From Desertifilum tharense IPPAS B-1220 (GTDB lineage: Bacteria > Cyanobacteriota > Cyanobacteriia > Cyanobacteriales > Desertifilaceae), in contig NZ_MJGC01000132.1 in the NCBI RefSeq assembly GCF_001746915.1, positions 62,001 to 126,000 of the forward strand: 64,000 bases of DNA. The letters are read 5' to 3'. Below are positions 17,685-26,739 of the stretch, piece after piece. The position numbers were made by a program, and so were the translations under genes. How positions within the stretch are numbered: position 1 is the stretch's first letter; each line of letters starts with the position of its first letter. The notes below the pieces were generated by a model. That model worked only from the letters and a program-made list of their open reading frames with translations. It made no database searches and was not told the DNA's origin.

Positions 17685-20312
17685 TTAGATATGTAACAAC
17701 TGCGCGACTAAGGCAGTCCACCCGGTTTGATGATTAGCCCCTAAACCTGCACCCGTGTCGCCATTAAAGTATTCATGGAATAGAATATAATCGCGCCAAT
17801 CAGGATGGTTTTGGAACGGGTCTTTTTTGCCATAAACTGCGCGATAGCCTTGTTCATCGAGGGCGAAGATTTTGGCGAGTCGTTTAGCGAGTTCGTGGCT
17901 AACTTCTGCTAAGGTCATAGACTGACCCGATCCGGTGGGACATTCGACCTTAAATTCATCTCCCAAATGGCTATAGAACTCTTCTAGCGCTTCAATCAAT
18001 AAGTAGTTCATTGGGAACCAAATGGGGCCGCGCCAATTGGAGTTTCCCCCAAACATTCCACTGGTTGATTCCGCTGCTTCGTAAGCAATGTGATATTCTT
18101 GATCTTCTACCTTGAGAGTATAGGGATGAGTGGCGTGAAAGCGCGATAGAGAACGAATGCCATAGTCGCTCAAAAACTCGCTTTCATCTAACATTTTTTC
18201 CAGAATCTTTCGGAGTTTATGGGGGCTAACAATCGACAGAATCCTGCAAGATTCTTTGCCTTCTTGCTCTAAGTTAGCTACATTCCGTCTTAAGTCCGGT
18301 CGATTGTCAATAAACCACTCTAGCCGACGCTTAAAGTTAGGCAGTTTTTCGAGGCTTTCTTGCTTGAGAATGCTAACCGCAAATAGAGGCACTAACCCAA
18401 CCATTGAGCGGATTTTGAGATGCACGCGCGCGCCGTGGGGACATTGGAGGACATCGTAGTAGAATCCGTCTTTTTCATCCCACAGATTGATGTCAGTTTC
18501 TCCAAAGTGATTCATGGCATCCGCAATATAGAGAAAATGCTCAAAGAATTTGCTGGCCATGTCTTCATAAGCCGGATTTTCAGGCGCTAATTCTAAGGCG
18601 ATGGAGAGCATATTCAGAGAATACATTCCCATCCAGCTTGTACCATCTGATTGATCGAGGTGTCCCCCGGTTGGCAGTTCGGCACTTCTGTCAAATAGCC
18701 CAATATTATCTAAGCCTAAAAAGCCGCCTTGGAAAACGTTATTTCCGCCTTCATCTTTGCGGTTCACCCACCAGGTAAAGTTCATCAATAACTTTTGGAA
18801 GACGGTTTCTAGAAAATGGCGATCGCCTTTTCCATAAATCTCTTTTTCAATCTGGTAAACTTTAAGCGCCCCCCAAGCATGAACGGGCGGATTCACATCG
18901 CTAAAATGCCATTCATAGGCGGGAAGCTGTCCGTTTGGATGCATATACCATTCCCGCGTTAATCGGTCTAATTGCCGTTTGGCAAAATCTGGATCGATAA
19001 CGGCAAAGGGGACGACATGAAAGGCTAAATCCCAAGCGGCATACCAGGGAAATTCCCATTTATCCGGCATGGAAATAATGTCATCGTTATACAGATGAAT
19101 CCATTCGGGATTGCGAACATAATCGCGGTCAGGATTAGGATGGGCTGGATCGCCTTTAATCCATTCTTCAACAACGTAATGATAAAACTGTTTTGTCCAC
19201 AATAATCCAGCAAAAGCTTGACGCTGAATTAAGCGCTGGTCGGCGTTAAAATCATTGGGACAAAACTTGTGATAAAATTCGTCTGCTTCTTGTTTGCGAG
19301 TCTTAAAGACGCGTTCAAATTCTTCCCCAAAGGGGTTAGAAAGTTCCGGCGTATCGCACAGGCGCAGGCGAATGGTTTTGCTTTCTCCCGGTTGAATAGT
19401 CCAAGTGTAATGTCCTGAGAATTTGGTACCCAGACCATCGGGATTCACGGCTTGGGTTTTGCCTTCTACAATATATTGATTAATCCCATCTTTGACGTAG
19501 GGAGAGGCATTGGGGGTATTGAACAGGCGTTCGGAATTGGTTTCGTTTTCGGTAAATAGGAGTTCGTCTGGGGCTTGGCAATACAGCCAGCGATCGCCTA
19601 AAGTGGGATGCGAGGCTGCAATTTTGCTCCTAGCGCGATCGGCTTGTTCGACTTTCAGCAGCGGCTTCTGTTCATCGGGGAACCAAGACCAAGTATTTCT
19701 GAACCACAGCGTCGGGAGAAGGTGCAGGGGTTTGGCTTCCGGGCCGCGATTGATAACCTGAATTTGAATTAAGATATCTTCGTCTGAGGCTTTGGCATAT
19801 TCCACGAAGACATCAAAATAGCGATCGCCTTCAAATATTCCCGTATCCCCTAACTCAAATTCTGGATCGTCGTAACCCAGGCGCTGATTTTCTTCCACCA
19901 ATTGCTGGTAGGGAAACGCCTTTTGGGGATACTTATAGAGGAATTTCATATAAGCATGAGTTGGCGTATTGTCAAGGTAAAAGTAGTAATCCTTAACATC
20001 TTCGCCATGATTGCCTTCCGGGCCGCTTAAGCCAAACATCCGTTCTTTGAGAATCGGATCGGCTTCATTCCAAAGGGCGATCGCAAAACACAAACGCTGG
20101 TGGTTATCGGAAATTCCGCCAATACCATCTTCCCCCCAACGATACGCCCGCGATCGCGCATGGTCGTGAGGGAAATAACTCCAAGCGCTGCCATCTGTAC
20201 TATAGTCTTCTCGTACCGTTCCCCATTGGCGTTCGCTCAGATAAGGCCCCCAACGATGCCAATGAGCCTGATGTTCTCGATGCTCTGCAAGTCGTTGTTC
20301 TTCTGCTGTCAT
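17685..20312 (-). CDS. MGH1/GH63-like glucosidase
   Basis: This large cytoplasmic protein has 875 residues, counted from the ATG at 20312. It is related to glycoside hydrolase family 63 and MGH1-like enzymes. An N-terminal beta-rich region begins with REDYSTDGSAWSYFPHDHARSRAYRWGEDG. The C-terminal (alpha/alpha)6 catalytic region contains WDLAFHVVPFA, GQLPAYEWHFSDVNPPVHAWG, LPTGGHLDQSDGTSWMGMY and GMFGGNSNWRGPIWFPMNYLL. Enzymes of this clan act on alpha-glucosides or glucosylglycerate and similar compounds; the exact substrate cannot be told from sequence. It sits between the glucose-dehydrogenase-like SDR (91 nt upstream) and the reductase (23 nt downstream), which favours a role in freeing glucose or a related sugar. 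Confidence 0.87.
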   Translation of the reverse strand: MTAEEQRLAEHREHQAHWHRWGPYLSERQWGTVREDYSTDGSAWSYFPHDHARSRAYRWGEDGIGGISDNHQRLCFAIALWNEADPILKERMFGLSGPEGNHGEDVKDYYFYLDNTPTHAYMKFLYKYPQKAFPYQQLVEENQRLGYDDPEFELGDTGIFEGDRYFDVFVEYAKASDEDILIQIQVINRGPEAKPLHLLPTLWFRNTWSWFPDEQKPLLKVEQADRARSKIAASHPTLGDRWLYCQAPDELLFTENETNSERLFNTPNASPYVKDGINQYIVEGKTQAVNPDGLGTKFSGHYTWTIQPGESKTIRLRLCDTPELSNPFGEEFERVFKTRKQEADEFYHKFCPNDFNADQRLIQRQAFAGLLWTKQFYHYVVEEWIKGDPAHPNPDRDYVRNPEWIHLYNDDIISMPDKWEFPWYAAWDLAFHVVPFAVIDPDFAKRQLDRLTREWYMHPNGQLPAYEWHFSDVNPPVHAWGALKVYQIEKEIYGKGDRHFLETVFQKLLMNFTWWVNRKDEGGNNVFQGGFLGLDNIGLFDRSAELPTGGHLDQSDGTSWMGMYSLNMLSIALELAPENPAYEDMASKFFEHFLYIADAMNHFGETDINLWDEKDGFYYDVLQCPHGARVHLKIRSMVGLVPLFAVSILKQESLEKLPNFKRRLEWFIDNRPDLRRNVANLEQEGKESCRILSIVSPHKLRKILEKMLDESEFLSDYGIRSLSRFHATHPYTLKVEDQEYHIAYEAAESTSGMFGGNSNWRGPIWFPMNYLLIEALEEFYSHLGDEFKVECPTGSGQSMTLAEVSHELAKRLAKIFALDEQGYRAVYGKKDPFQNHPDWRDYILFHEYFNGDTGAGLGANHQTGWTALVAQLLHI

Positions 20313-20403
20313 AATTGCTTTTGAGTTAGTATTGCAGCGAGCCACTCGCCAAGATTACACCCCAAAAATGAGGCTCTGTCATCGACATTTAGAGAGAAAA
20401 AAA

Positions 20404-21210
20404 TTAAGCAGACCAAGGTTCGCTAAAGTCGTGATACAGGGTTAAACCGCCGTCAATGTATAGGGTTTGCCCCGTAATATAGGCAGCCTCATCTGAGGCC
20501 AAGAAAGCCGTTGCTGCGGCCATTTCCTCCGCCGTTCCCGCCCGTCCCATCGGGATATGACTTTCAACCTTTGCTTTCTCTTCGGGGTCTTGCGTCCAAG
20601 CTTGATTAATCCGGGTAATGGTAGCACCCGGCCCAATGCCATTAACGCGAATCCTTTGGGGGGCGTATTCTAAAGCCAAAGAACGGGTTAAATTGCCCAT
20701 TCCCCCCTTGCTAATAGAATAGCTGAGGTAACAAGGACGAGGAATAATCTCGTGAACGCTAGAGACATTAATAATACATCCTTGTTTCTGCGTATCCAGA
20801 AAATGCTTAATCGCTTCGCGGGCGCACATATAAGACCCGCGCAAATTCACCGCTAGGACTTTATCAAAATCATCGGTTTCGCTTTTGTGAGAGGGGCTTT
20901 CCGTTTGAATTCCCGCATTATTCACGAGAATATCTAAACCGCCCAACTCTGCAATGGTCGTGTTCAGCATTTCCACCACATCCTCTTCTTTAGACACATC
21001 GCCTTGAACGAGGATTTGTTTAACACCACAACCGCGAATCAGATCGCAGGCTTGGTCAATTTGTTCTAGGGTATCAGAAGCATCATCTGGACTTTTTCGG
21101 TAATTGATGGCGACATTCGCCCCTTCTTGGGCCAACCGAACTGCGATCGCCTGACCGATGCCAGAGGTTGCACCCGTCACTAGAGCATTCTTACCGCGTA
21201 AGCCTTTCAT
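20404..21210 (-). CDS. SDR family oxidoreductase, glucose 1-dehydrogenase-like
   Basis: This 268-residue short-chain dehydrogenase is complete. The cofactor motif TGATSGIG is at residues 12-19, NNAG at 97-100, the catalytic serine near 150, and the YxxxK pair Tyr164/Lys168 in YSISKGG. The C-terminus closes with YIDGGLTLYHDFSEPWSA, the pattern typical of bacterial glucose 1-dehydrogenases, which oxidise beta-D-glucose to gluconolactone with NAD(P)+. Substrate assignment rests on that similarity and on its place as first gene of the operon with a glucosidase and an invertase. A strong inverted repeat lies 31-75 nt upstream of the start. Confidence 0.85.
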   Translation of the reverse strand: MKGLRGKNALVTGATSGIGQAIAVRLAQEGANVAINYRKSPDDASDTLEQIDQACDLIRGCGVKQILVQGDVSKEEDVVEMLNTTIAELGGLDILVNNAGIQTESPSHKSETDDFDKVLAVNLRGSYMCAREAIKHFLDTQKQGCIINVSSVHEIIPRPCYLSYSISKGGMGNLTRSLALEYAPQRIRVNGIGPGATITRINQAWTQDPEEKAKVESHIPMGRAGTAEEMAAATAFLASDEAAYITGQTLYIDGGLTLYHDFSEPWSA

Positions 21211-21598
21211 GAGAGTTTAACACCTTAAATGACGGAGGGAGGGTGAAACGGATAGGTCTGTTAATATAAACCCTATCCGTCACCCGGAATCCATCGGTGA
21301 CCAAATGGCACTCTTCCTCTATCTCTAGGATTCACGATAAATGTGACGAGAAAATGACAGCTTGGCACCTGCACGACCCCAAAAACCCTGTAATTCCCTT
21401 GGAGTGAAGGTTTGCTAAATTGTTAAAGATTAGACCCATTTTTAGCAACGCCTCAGCCCTCCAGTAGATTCGCGCCACCGAGCGATCGCGCTAAACTGCA
21501 AACAGCAATTCATCGTGCGAATCCATTTGGCTTCTTTTCCTCAAAATCCATAAGGTTCGCCATTCGATTCCAGCCCATCCGATGACAGGGAAAGCCCC
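21211..21598. promoter_or_regulatory. Divergent promoter region with a long inverted repeat (21241-21285)
   Basis: This spacer separates the SDR operon (minus) from the PQQ-type dehydrogenase (plus). The arms GGGTG-AA-ACGGATAG (21241-21255) and CTATCCGTCACCC (21273-21285) form a 13-bp stem with a two-base bulge. On the minus strand the loop includes a TATATT sequence that could be a -10 element. The repeat could be an operator overlapping the operon promoter or a hairpin in its 5' leader. The rest of the spacer shows no gene. Confidence 0.6.
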
Positions 21599-22855
21599 AT
21601 GCCGCGAATATTGAGTCTAACCCGCAAACTCTTTATGAGTTTATGCCTCTTGGGATTAGTCGCCTGTAACGGTACCCCCCAGCAAACCGCCTCCCCCTCG
21701 CCCACCGTTACCCCAGAAGAGGCCCCCGCGACTCCCACCCCCGTCGCGGCGACCAACGGCACCCCCCAAGCTTGTCAGATGGTGGAATCTGGGTTTGGCC
21801 CTAGCGGCAGCGTCCCCGTAACCGCCCAAGAAGTGGTTTCTGGGTTAGAAGTCCCTTGGGGCATCGTCTTTTTATCAAATACCGATTTATTAGTCAGCGA
21901 ACGACCAGGACGTATTCGTCTGGTTCGTAACGGGCAACTACAGCCCCAACCCGTCGCCACCGTCAACGTTACAGCAACCGGAGAAGGCGGTTTATTGGGA
22001 ATGGCGGCCCATCCTGATTTTAATAATAATCGTCAGTTTTATATTTATTACACGCGCGATCGCGGAGCTTCCCCCGTCAACCGCGTCGAACGCTGGCAAC
22101 TCTCCGCCGATGGTACCACCGCCACACCAGACCGCGTAATTCTTGATGATATTCCCGCCGCCCGTTTCCACAATGGCGGACGCTTGCGGTTTGGCCCTGA
22201 TGGAATGCTTTACATTGGCACAGGAGACGCCAGAGAAGTCCAACTCTCCCAAAATCCCAATAGCCTCGCGGGTAAGATTCTCCGCCTTACCCCAGATGGC
22301 GAGATTCCCAACGATAATCCCACCCCAGGAAGTCCTGTCTTTATCAGCGGGTTGCGAAATACTCAAGGCTTTGACTGGTTTAATGAAACCACGATTTGGG
22401 TTAGCGATCATGGCCCAAGTGGCGATTTAGGCTTGCGCGGCATGGATCAAATTTTAGTGGCTCGTCCCGGCGATAATTTAGGCTGGCCCGAAATTTATGG
22501 CTGCGGGGATGAGTCGGGTTTAGTGTCTGCGGCCATTAGCTGGGTACAAGCCGTTCCCCCCGGAGGTGCAGCCGTTTACCGAGGAAACTCAATTCCCGAA
22601 TGGCAAGGTAGCTTTATTGTAGGAACCCTGGGTTCTCGTCACTTACATCGATTTGTGTTTGACGAAGCCACAGGACAACAGTTGCAAAGCCACGAAGTCT
22701 ACTTCCAAGGCGAATCTCCCCAAGGGTTAGGACGGATTCGCGAGGTGATTATGGGGCCGGATAATGAGTTATATATCACCACCAGCAATTGCGATGGGCG
22801 CGGCAGTTGTCCGTCAGATGGCGATAAGATTTTGAGAATTCAGCGCGGAAGTTAA
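21599..22855 (+). CDS. PQQ-dependent sugar dehydrogenase-type lipoprotein (sorbosone/glucose dehydrogenase fold)
   Basis: This 418-residue protein has a lipoprotein signal (LLGLVAC, modified Cys23) and a low-complexity Pro/Thr linker. A six-bladed beta-propeller of the soluble glucose/sorbosone dehydrogenase family follows: VVSGLEVPWGIVFL, GEGGLLGMAAHPDF, FHNGGRLRFGPDGMLYIGTGD, ISGLRNTQGFDW, DHGPSGDLGLRGMDQI and GRIREVIMGPDNELYITTSN. Proteins of this family oxidise aldoses in the periplasm with pyrroloquinoline quinone; cyanobacteria often lack PQQ synthesis genes, so cofactor supply is uncertain. It is divergent from the sugar-oxidation operon, which fits a shared theme. Confidence 0.9.
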   Translation: MPRILSLTRKLFMSLCLLGLVACNGTPQQTASPSPTVTPEEAPATPTPVAATNGTPQACQMVESGFGPSGSVPVTAQEVVSGLEVPWGIVFLSNTDLLVSERPGRIRLVRNGQLQPQPVATVNVTATGEGGLLGMAAHPDFNNNRQFYIYYTRDRGASPVNRVERWQLSADGTTATPDRVILDDIPAARFHNGGRLRFGPDGMLYIGTGDAREVQLSQNPNSLAGKILRLTPDGEIPNDNPTPGSPVFISGLRNTQGFDWFNETTIWVSDHGPSGDLGLRGMDQILVARPGDNLGWPEIYGCGDESGLVSAAISWVQAVPPGGAAVYRGNSIPEWQGSFIVGTLGSRHLHRFVFDEATGQQLQSHEVYFQGESPQGLGRIREVIMGPDNELYITTSNCDGRGSCPSDGDKILRIQRGS

Positions 22856-22887
22856 CTAATAAATTGTGAACTTTCCCTCATCCCCAA

Positions 22888-22910
22888 CCCCTCTCCCACC
22901 GGGCGAGGGG
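22888..22910. repeat. REP-like hairpin downstream of the sugar dehydrogenase gene
   Basis: CCCCTC (22888-22893) pairs with GAGGGG (22905-22910) and an inner CCC pairs with GGG, inside the context ACCCCTCTCCCACCGGGCGAGG. This is a common type of short intergenic palindrome in bacteria and may also end transcription of the gene 33 nt upstream. No T-run follows. Confidence 0.55.
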
Positions 22911-22962
22911 AGATATGCAATGGTAAAATCGCTCTTAAGTCAGCAGTTGCTCGTTATCAATC

Positions 22963-23184
22963 TCAATTCCCACCGGTTACTGTTCGCCAAATGGTTTGGG
23001 GTAAAGCAATTAACTGTTCCCAGAGTTCTGTAGGGTTGACGCCAAATACCAGCATCAATAACAGAACAATCGCTGCAATCGTTAATGCAGTGGTGATGGT
23101 GGTCTTTACCACCTTAATTAAAGCAGTGAAAACTAACCAGGCGATCGCGATCGCTGCAACTAAAATAATTAAGTCTAACGGCAT
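22963..23184 (-). CDS. Small membrane protein (73 residues)
   Basis: The protein starts MPLDLIILVAAIAIAWLVFTALIKVV and has two hydrophobic segments, followed by a short amphipathic tail (NPTELWEQLIALPQTIWRTV). The frame continues far upstream, but that part is translated repeat DNA, so the ATG at 23184 is chosen. No Shine-Dalgarno is seen; the repeat block directly abuts the start. The family is not recognised by name; it looks like a small conserved cyanobacterial membrane protein. It lies in the same direction as dxr, 378 nt downstream, with the repeat block between them. Confidence 0.6.
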   Translation of the reverse strand: MPLDLIILVAAIAIAWLVFTALIKVVKTTITTALTIAAIVLLLMLVFGVNPTELWEQLIALPQTIWRTVTGGN

Positions 23185-23189
23185 AAAGA

Positions 23190-23562
23190 GTGCTGAGTTG
23201 AAAGTGCTGAGTGCTGAGTGGGAAGAGGATGGGGGGGTGGGGAGATGGGGGGATGGGGGAATGGGGGGAAAGAGTGCTGAGTGCTGTTGCGCGGTTCTTG
23301 GTGCGTAGCGGTGTGCTGAGTGGGAAGAGGGTGGGGGGATGGAGTTCCAAGTTCCGAGTTCCGAGTTCCGAGTGGGGAATAAGTCAGTATTAACTCCAAC
23401 TCCCTTCTTCCCCAACCCCCAACTCCTAATTCCCAACTCCCTTCTTCCCCAACCCCCAACTCCTAATTCCCAATTCCCTTCTTCCCCAACCCCCAACTCC
23501 TAATTCCCAATTCCCTTCTTCCCCAACCCCCAACTCCTAATTCCCAATTCCCCTCTTCTCCC
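23190..23562. repeat. Intergenic G-rich and ACTCAGC tandem repeats, third copy
   Basis: Between dxr and the small membrane gene, the minus strand reads as G-rich units GGGAATTAGGAGTTGGGGGTTGGGG (about 23395-23560 on the plus strand as C-rich). A GTTCCGAGTTCCGAG stretch follows (23345-23370), then AGTGCTGAGTGCTGAG units (23185-23330) mixed with GGGGGGATGGGG runs. These are the same paired repeat types as at 1-440 and 5058-5420, here in the opposite G-strand orientation. No gene lies inside. Confidence 0.85.
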
Positions 23563-24756
23563 CTAGCGCAAGGGGATAAGGCGTTGAGTATTTAGCTGTT
23601 CGCTAGCGGCGATAACGGCTTGTCTAGCCCAACGGTCGGCTTCGGTAATATCTTCTAAAGAGGGACTAGTGGAGTTATGGGCGCGATGGCGATCGCAAAC
23701 CGTCTCAATTAACTGGGGAATCTCTAAAAATTGGACTTTCTCTTCTAAAAATAGTGCCACAGCTTGCTCGTTAGCTGCATTCAATACCGCAGGCATCGAT
23801 CCGCCTGCACGTCCGGCAGTATAGGCTAACTTCATACAAGGATACTTTTGATGATCGGGTTCTCTGAAAGTTAGGCTTCCTGCTTTTACTAAATCTAACC
23901 GTTCCCAATCGGTATAAATTCGATCGGGCCAAGAAAGAGCATAGAGAATGGGTAAACGCATATCCGGCCAGCCTAACTGGGCCAGTACGGAGGTATCTTG
24001 TAACTCAATTAAAGAATGAATAATACTTTGAGGATGGATGACAATCTCAATATCGTCGTAATCCATACCAAACAAGAAGTGCGCCTCAATCACTTCTAGC
24101 CCTTTGTTCATTAGGGTGGCAGAATCAATGGTAATCTTGCGACCCATCGACCAGTTGGGATGTTTCAGCGCATCAGCTACCTTAACTTCCGATAACTTTT
24201 CTACCGGCCAATCGCGGAATGCGCCCCCAGAGGCGGTTAAAATAATCTTTCGCAGTCCGCCTGCGGGTACGCCTTGCAAGCATTGAAAAATCGCACTATG
24301 TTCTGAGTCAGCCGGGAGTAGCTTGACGCCGTGCTTTTCAACTAAAGGCAGAACCACCGGGCCGCCTGCAATTAGTGTTTCTTTATTGGCTAAAGCAATA
24401 TCTTTTCCGGCTTCAATGGCTGCAATGGTGGGTAACAACCCCGCACAGCCGACAATTCCCGTGACGACGCTTTCGGCATCCCCATAGGCGGCGACTTCGG
24501 CAACTCCAGCTTCTCCGGCGACTAAAATGGGTTGAGAATCGAGATCTGCGATCGCCTCTTTTAATTCGGGTAACTTATCCTCAGCACAAATTGCCACAAT
24601 CTCTGGTTGAAATTGGCGAATTTGTTGGGCTAACATCTCAACATTACGGCCTGCCGCTAACCCCACAATCCGAAACCGATCGGGATACTGAGCGACAATA
24701 TCAAGCGTTTGAGTACCGATAGAGCCAGTAGAGCCAAGTAAAGAAATTGCTTTCAC
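23563..24756 (-). CDS. dxr: 1-deoxy-D-xylulose 5-phosphate reductoisomerase
   Basis: This 397-residue NADPH enzyme converts DXP to 2-C-methyl-D-erythritol 4-phosphate, the committed step of the plastid-type isoprenoid pathway that feeds carotenoid, phytol and quinone side chains (sds lies elsewhere in this window). Motifs are GSTGSIGTQTLDIV at the N-terminus, NKETLIAGG, LPADSEHSAIFQ with metal-binding Asp/Glu, SMGRKITIDSATLMNKGLEVIEAH, and LGWPDMRLPILYAL. The frame extends 50 residues upstream, but the GTG at 24756 starts exactly at the usual N-terminus (VKAISLLGSTG). Length and motifs are normal. Confidence 0.96.
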   Translation of the reverse strand: MKAISLLGSTGSIGTQTLDIVAQYPDRFRIVGLAAGRNVEMLAQQIRQFQPEIVAICAEDKLPELKEAIADLDSQPILVAGEAGVAEVAAYGDAESVVTGIVGCAGLLPTIAAIEAGKDIALANKETLIAGGPVVLPLVEKHGVKLLPADSEHSAIFQCLQGVPAGGLRKIILTASGGAFRDWPVEKLSEVKVADALKHPNWSMGRKITIDSATLMNKGLEVIEAHFLFGMDYDDIEIVIHPQSIIHSLIELQDTSVLAQLGWPDMRLPILYALSWPDRIYTDWERLDLVKAGSLTFREPDHQKYPCMKLAYTAGRAGGSMPAVLNAANEQAVALFLEEKVQFLEIPQLIETVCDRHRAHNSTSPSLEDITEADRWARQAVIAASEQLNTQRLIPLR

Positions 24757-25244
24757 AGGTTTTTTGAGTATTGGGATCGCAACTACTGTGACATTTTCCC
24801 ACACCAAAATAAAGATCTTACGGTGAGTTGCTAAATTTCCTCTGGAGTGCGCCTCATGCGGTGGAGTTCTAGCCTGCTTTGCTTTGAGTTGGGTGGAAAC
24901 CCGCACTTAACCGCGCTAGCCGCTAAACCAACCGGAACCTTCCCCCAGCCATTCAGTTGAGAGGGTTTCTGTTTTGCGGGCAATCTATTAACGGATAAAA
25001 AGGTAGGTAATAACCGATTCTAACAATTTGCTTTAACGCTATCTTCTCTCTAACGGCAGATGAATCGCTTTGAGCTTTATTTCTTAAGAAAAGGGAGGTT
25101 TCTCGATTCTTAAGGACGGTTTTCCCTATCGCCCATTTCACCTAAAACGCGCCATTATAAAAGAGAAGCGTGAGAGCCAGATCGTCAGTGCAATCGTTAG
25201 ATGGGTTCTCACCCTAGCTAGCTTTCCGTTATGGAGGATGAGCC
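24757..25244. other. Gene-free spacer between dxr and the 25.2-kb operon
   Basis: This 488-nt divergent spacer presumably holds both promoters. The only short ORFs are unconvincing. An AT-rich stretch with TTATAAAAG near 25155-25165 could be part of the promoter for the gene at 25245. No repeat or RNA gene is recognised. Confidence 0.5.
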
Positions 25245-26000
25245 GTGTCTAACACAATGAAAGAAAAGATTGCTACCGATTTGGAAAAGGCGAAAGCTGA
25301 GGGCACCTTAAGAACAGAACGAATTCGAGAAATTGTTAAGGAAGCCGTTTCGCAAACAGTTACAGAATTTAAAGAAGGAGCGAGCGAGATTCGTTTAGTT
25401 GCAAAGGATGCAATCTCAACCGTTATTTCCAGCTTGGGTGAAAAAGGCAAGGAAAGCAAAGAAGAAATTACAGCTTCCATTGAAGGGGTAATTGAAGGAC
25501 TCACCCACCGCCAACAGGAAGCGATCGCCCAAAATCAAGCTCGTCTGGAACAACTCCAAGCGGAAGTGAATGCCCAAGAACAGCAGCTAGAGACAGAGAT
25601 TAATGGCGCGCTGGTTGAGATTGAAGCCACCGGACGCGAGTCGCCGAGGGATTGGCGATCGCTGATTGAAACAGCAGTCAATGCCATTAAAGAACGTAAA
25701 GAGCTAGCCCTGCTCCAAAGGCAATATGCCAGAGTGAGGATGCAACTTATTGCTCTAGATGAGAAACTAACAAATCGTTATGGCGATCGCTATAACGAAG
25801 TCAAACAACAACTCGAAAATGCCCAAGCTTGGTATGACACCAAAAAGGCAGAAGTAGAAGCAAGCGGAACCGATCCAGTTCAGCAAACGCAAGTCCAAGT
25901 TGAAAGCAAAGCAGGCGAAGCTGGCTCAGTTGTGGCTCGCAAAGAAAGAGAAGTGAAACAGCAGCTTAAAGAACTGTGGCAAACCGTCACCAAGCGCTAA
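25245..26000 (+). CDS. Helical/coiled-coil protein of unknown function
   Basis: This 251-residue, highly charged, almost entirely alpha-helical protein starts at a GTG with GGAGG about 9 nt upstream. The first ~90 residues are alanine/glutamate/lysine-rich (KIATDLEKAKAEGTLRTERIREIVKEA), reminiscent of late-embryogenesis or apolipoprotein-like amphipathic helices. Residues ~90-190 look like coiled coil (QARLEQLQAEVNAQEQQLETEI). No membrane segment and no enzyme motif are present. Such cyanobacterial proteins are sometimes mislabelled histidine kinase; no kinase motif is visible. It is followed by a Pmp3 gene and a holin-fold gene on the same strand, suggesting a membrane-stress operon. Confidence 0.75.
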   Translation: MSNTMKEKIATDLEKAKAEGTLRTERIREIVKEAVSQTVTEFKEGASEIRLVAKDAISTVISSLGEKGKESKEEITASIEGVIEGLTHRQQEAIAQNQARLEQLQAEVNAQEQQLETEINGALVEIEATGRESPRDWRSLIETAVNAIKERKELALLQRQYARVRMQLIALDEKLTNRYGDRYNEVKQQLENAQAWYDTKKAEVEASGTDPVQQTQVQVESKAGEAGSVVARKEREVKQQLKELWQTVTKR

Positions 26001-26078
26001 GTTTTGGATAGGTTAAAGTCACGCCTATCTCACAACTGAATACATCCTATTTGTCGTTCATTCAAGAGAGTTAAATCC

Positions 26079-26270
26079 ATGTCGATATTACGCATTCTTC
26101 TCGGAATTCTGATTCCTCCCCTTGGCATTTTTCTGACCTATGGCGTCGGGCCAACTCTGGTTATCAATATCTTATTAACCCTCCTCGGTTGGATTCCCGG
26201 TAGCATTCACGCAGCCTGGGCGATCGCCAAACATTACGAAAACCTCAATCCCCAGTCTCCCCAAAGCTAG
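26079..26270 (+). CDS. Pmp3/YqaE (UPF0057) family small membrane protein
   Basis: This 63-residue protein has two membrane spans and the Pmp3 signature: ILRILLGILIPPLGIFLTYGVG, then a second span reading NILLTLLGWIPGSIHAAWAI, and a short polar tail. In yeast and plants Pmp3-type proteolipids affect membrane potential and salt tolerance; bacterial roles are mostly unknown but often stress-linked. AGAG lies just upstream of the ATG. It lies 78 nt after the helical-protein gene and 41 nt before the holin-fold gene, with a terminator after the latter, so the three are probably one transcript. Confidence 0.93.
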   Translation: MSILRILLGILIPPLGIFLTYGVGPTLVINILLTLLGWIPGSIHAAWAIAKHYENLNPQSPQS

Positions 26271-26311
26271 CTTCGTCTAGGTCATATTGCATTACCCAAG
26301 GAGAAAAATAT

Positions 26312-26710
26312 ATGATTGGATATCTTGTCACTACCTTAGCAACAGCCCTCGGTCTATTAATCGTCGATCTAGTGGTTCCTGGTGTTAATCTAGCAACATT
26401 CCCGGCCGCCTTGTTCGCCGCAGTCGTTATCGGCTTAGTCAATGCTTCCATTCGCCCCGTGCTAGCCTTTCTTTCCCTACCCCTGAATATCCTAACTCTG
26501 GGCGGGTTCTCGCTAGTCGTCAATGGCATCTGTTTCTGGCTAGCCTCGCTATTTGTCCCTGGCTTCGCAGTCAGTGGCGTGTTAGCACTCATTCTTGGCC
26601 CGGTGATTCTCTCGCTATCTAGCACCTTCTTGAACAAATACTTTGCAGAAAAAGGAATTGGTCAAACTCTTCCGGCTACAAAGGCCAATCCAGAACTCAA
26701 GCCTGAATAG
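26312..26710 (+). CDS. Phage holin family 4 (YvlD-like) membrane protein
   Basis: This 132-residue protein has four predicted membrane spans and the YvlD/holin-4 superfamily pattern: GYLVTTLATALGLLIVDLVVPG, NASIRPVLAFLSLPLNILTLGGFSLVVNGICFWLAS, and a final span. The family name comes from sequence similarity to phage holins, but chromosomal members like this one are linked to envelope stress rather than lysis; no phage gene is nearby. AAGGAG lies 10 nt before the ATG. A factor-independent terminator follows at 26740-26770. Confidence 0.88.
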   Translation: MIGYLVTTLATALGLLIVDLVVPGVNLATFPAALFAAVVIGLVNASIRPVLAFLSLPLNILTLGGFSLVVNGICFWLASLFVPGFAVSGVLALILGPVILSLSSTFLNKYFAEKGIGQTLPATKANPELKPE

Positions 26711-26739
26711 TTCTTAGAAACTCGCTAAACTGCAAAATA

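Noticed and set aside
24757..24906. Longer N-terminus for Dxr
   Set aside because: The extra 50 residues are not family-like; the normal N-terminus begins at the GTG at 24756.
26312..26710. Holin-family gene considered as evidence of a prophage
   Set aside because: No integrase, capsid, tail or lysin genes are nearby; chromosomal YvlD-type proteins are common outside phages.
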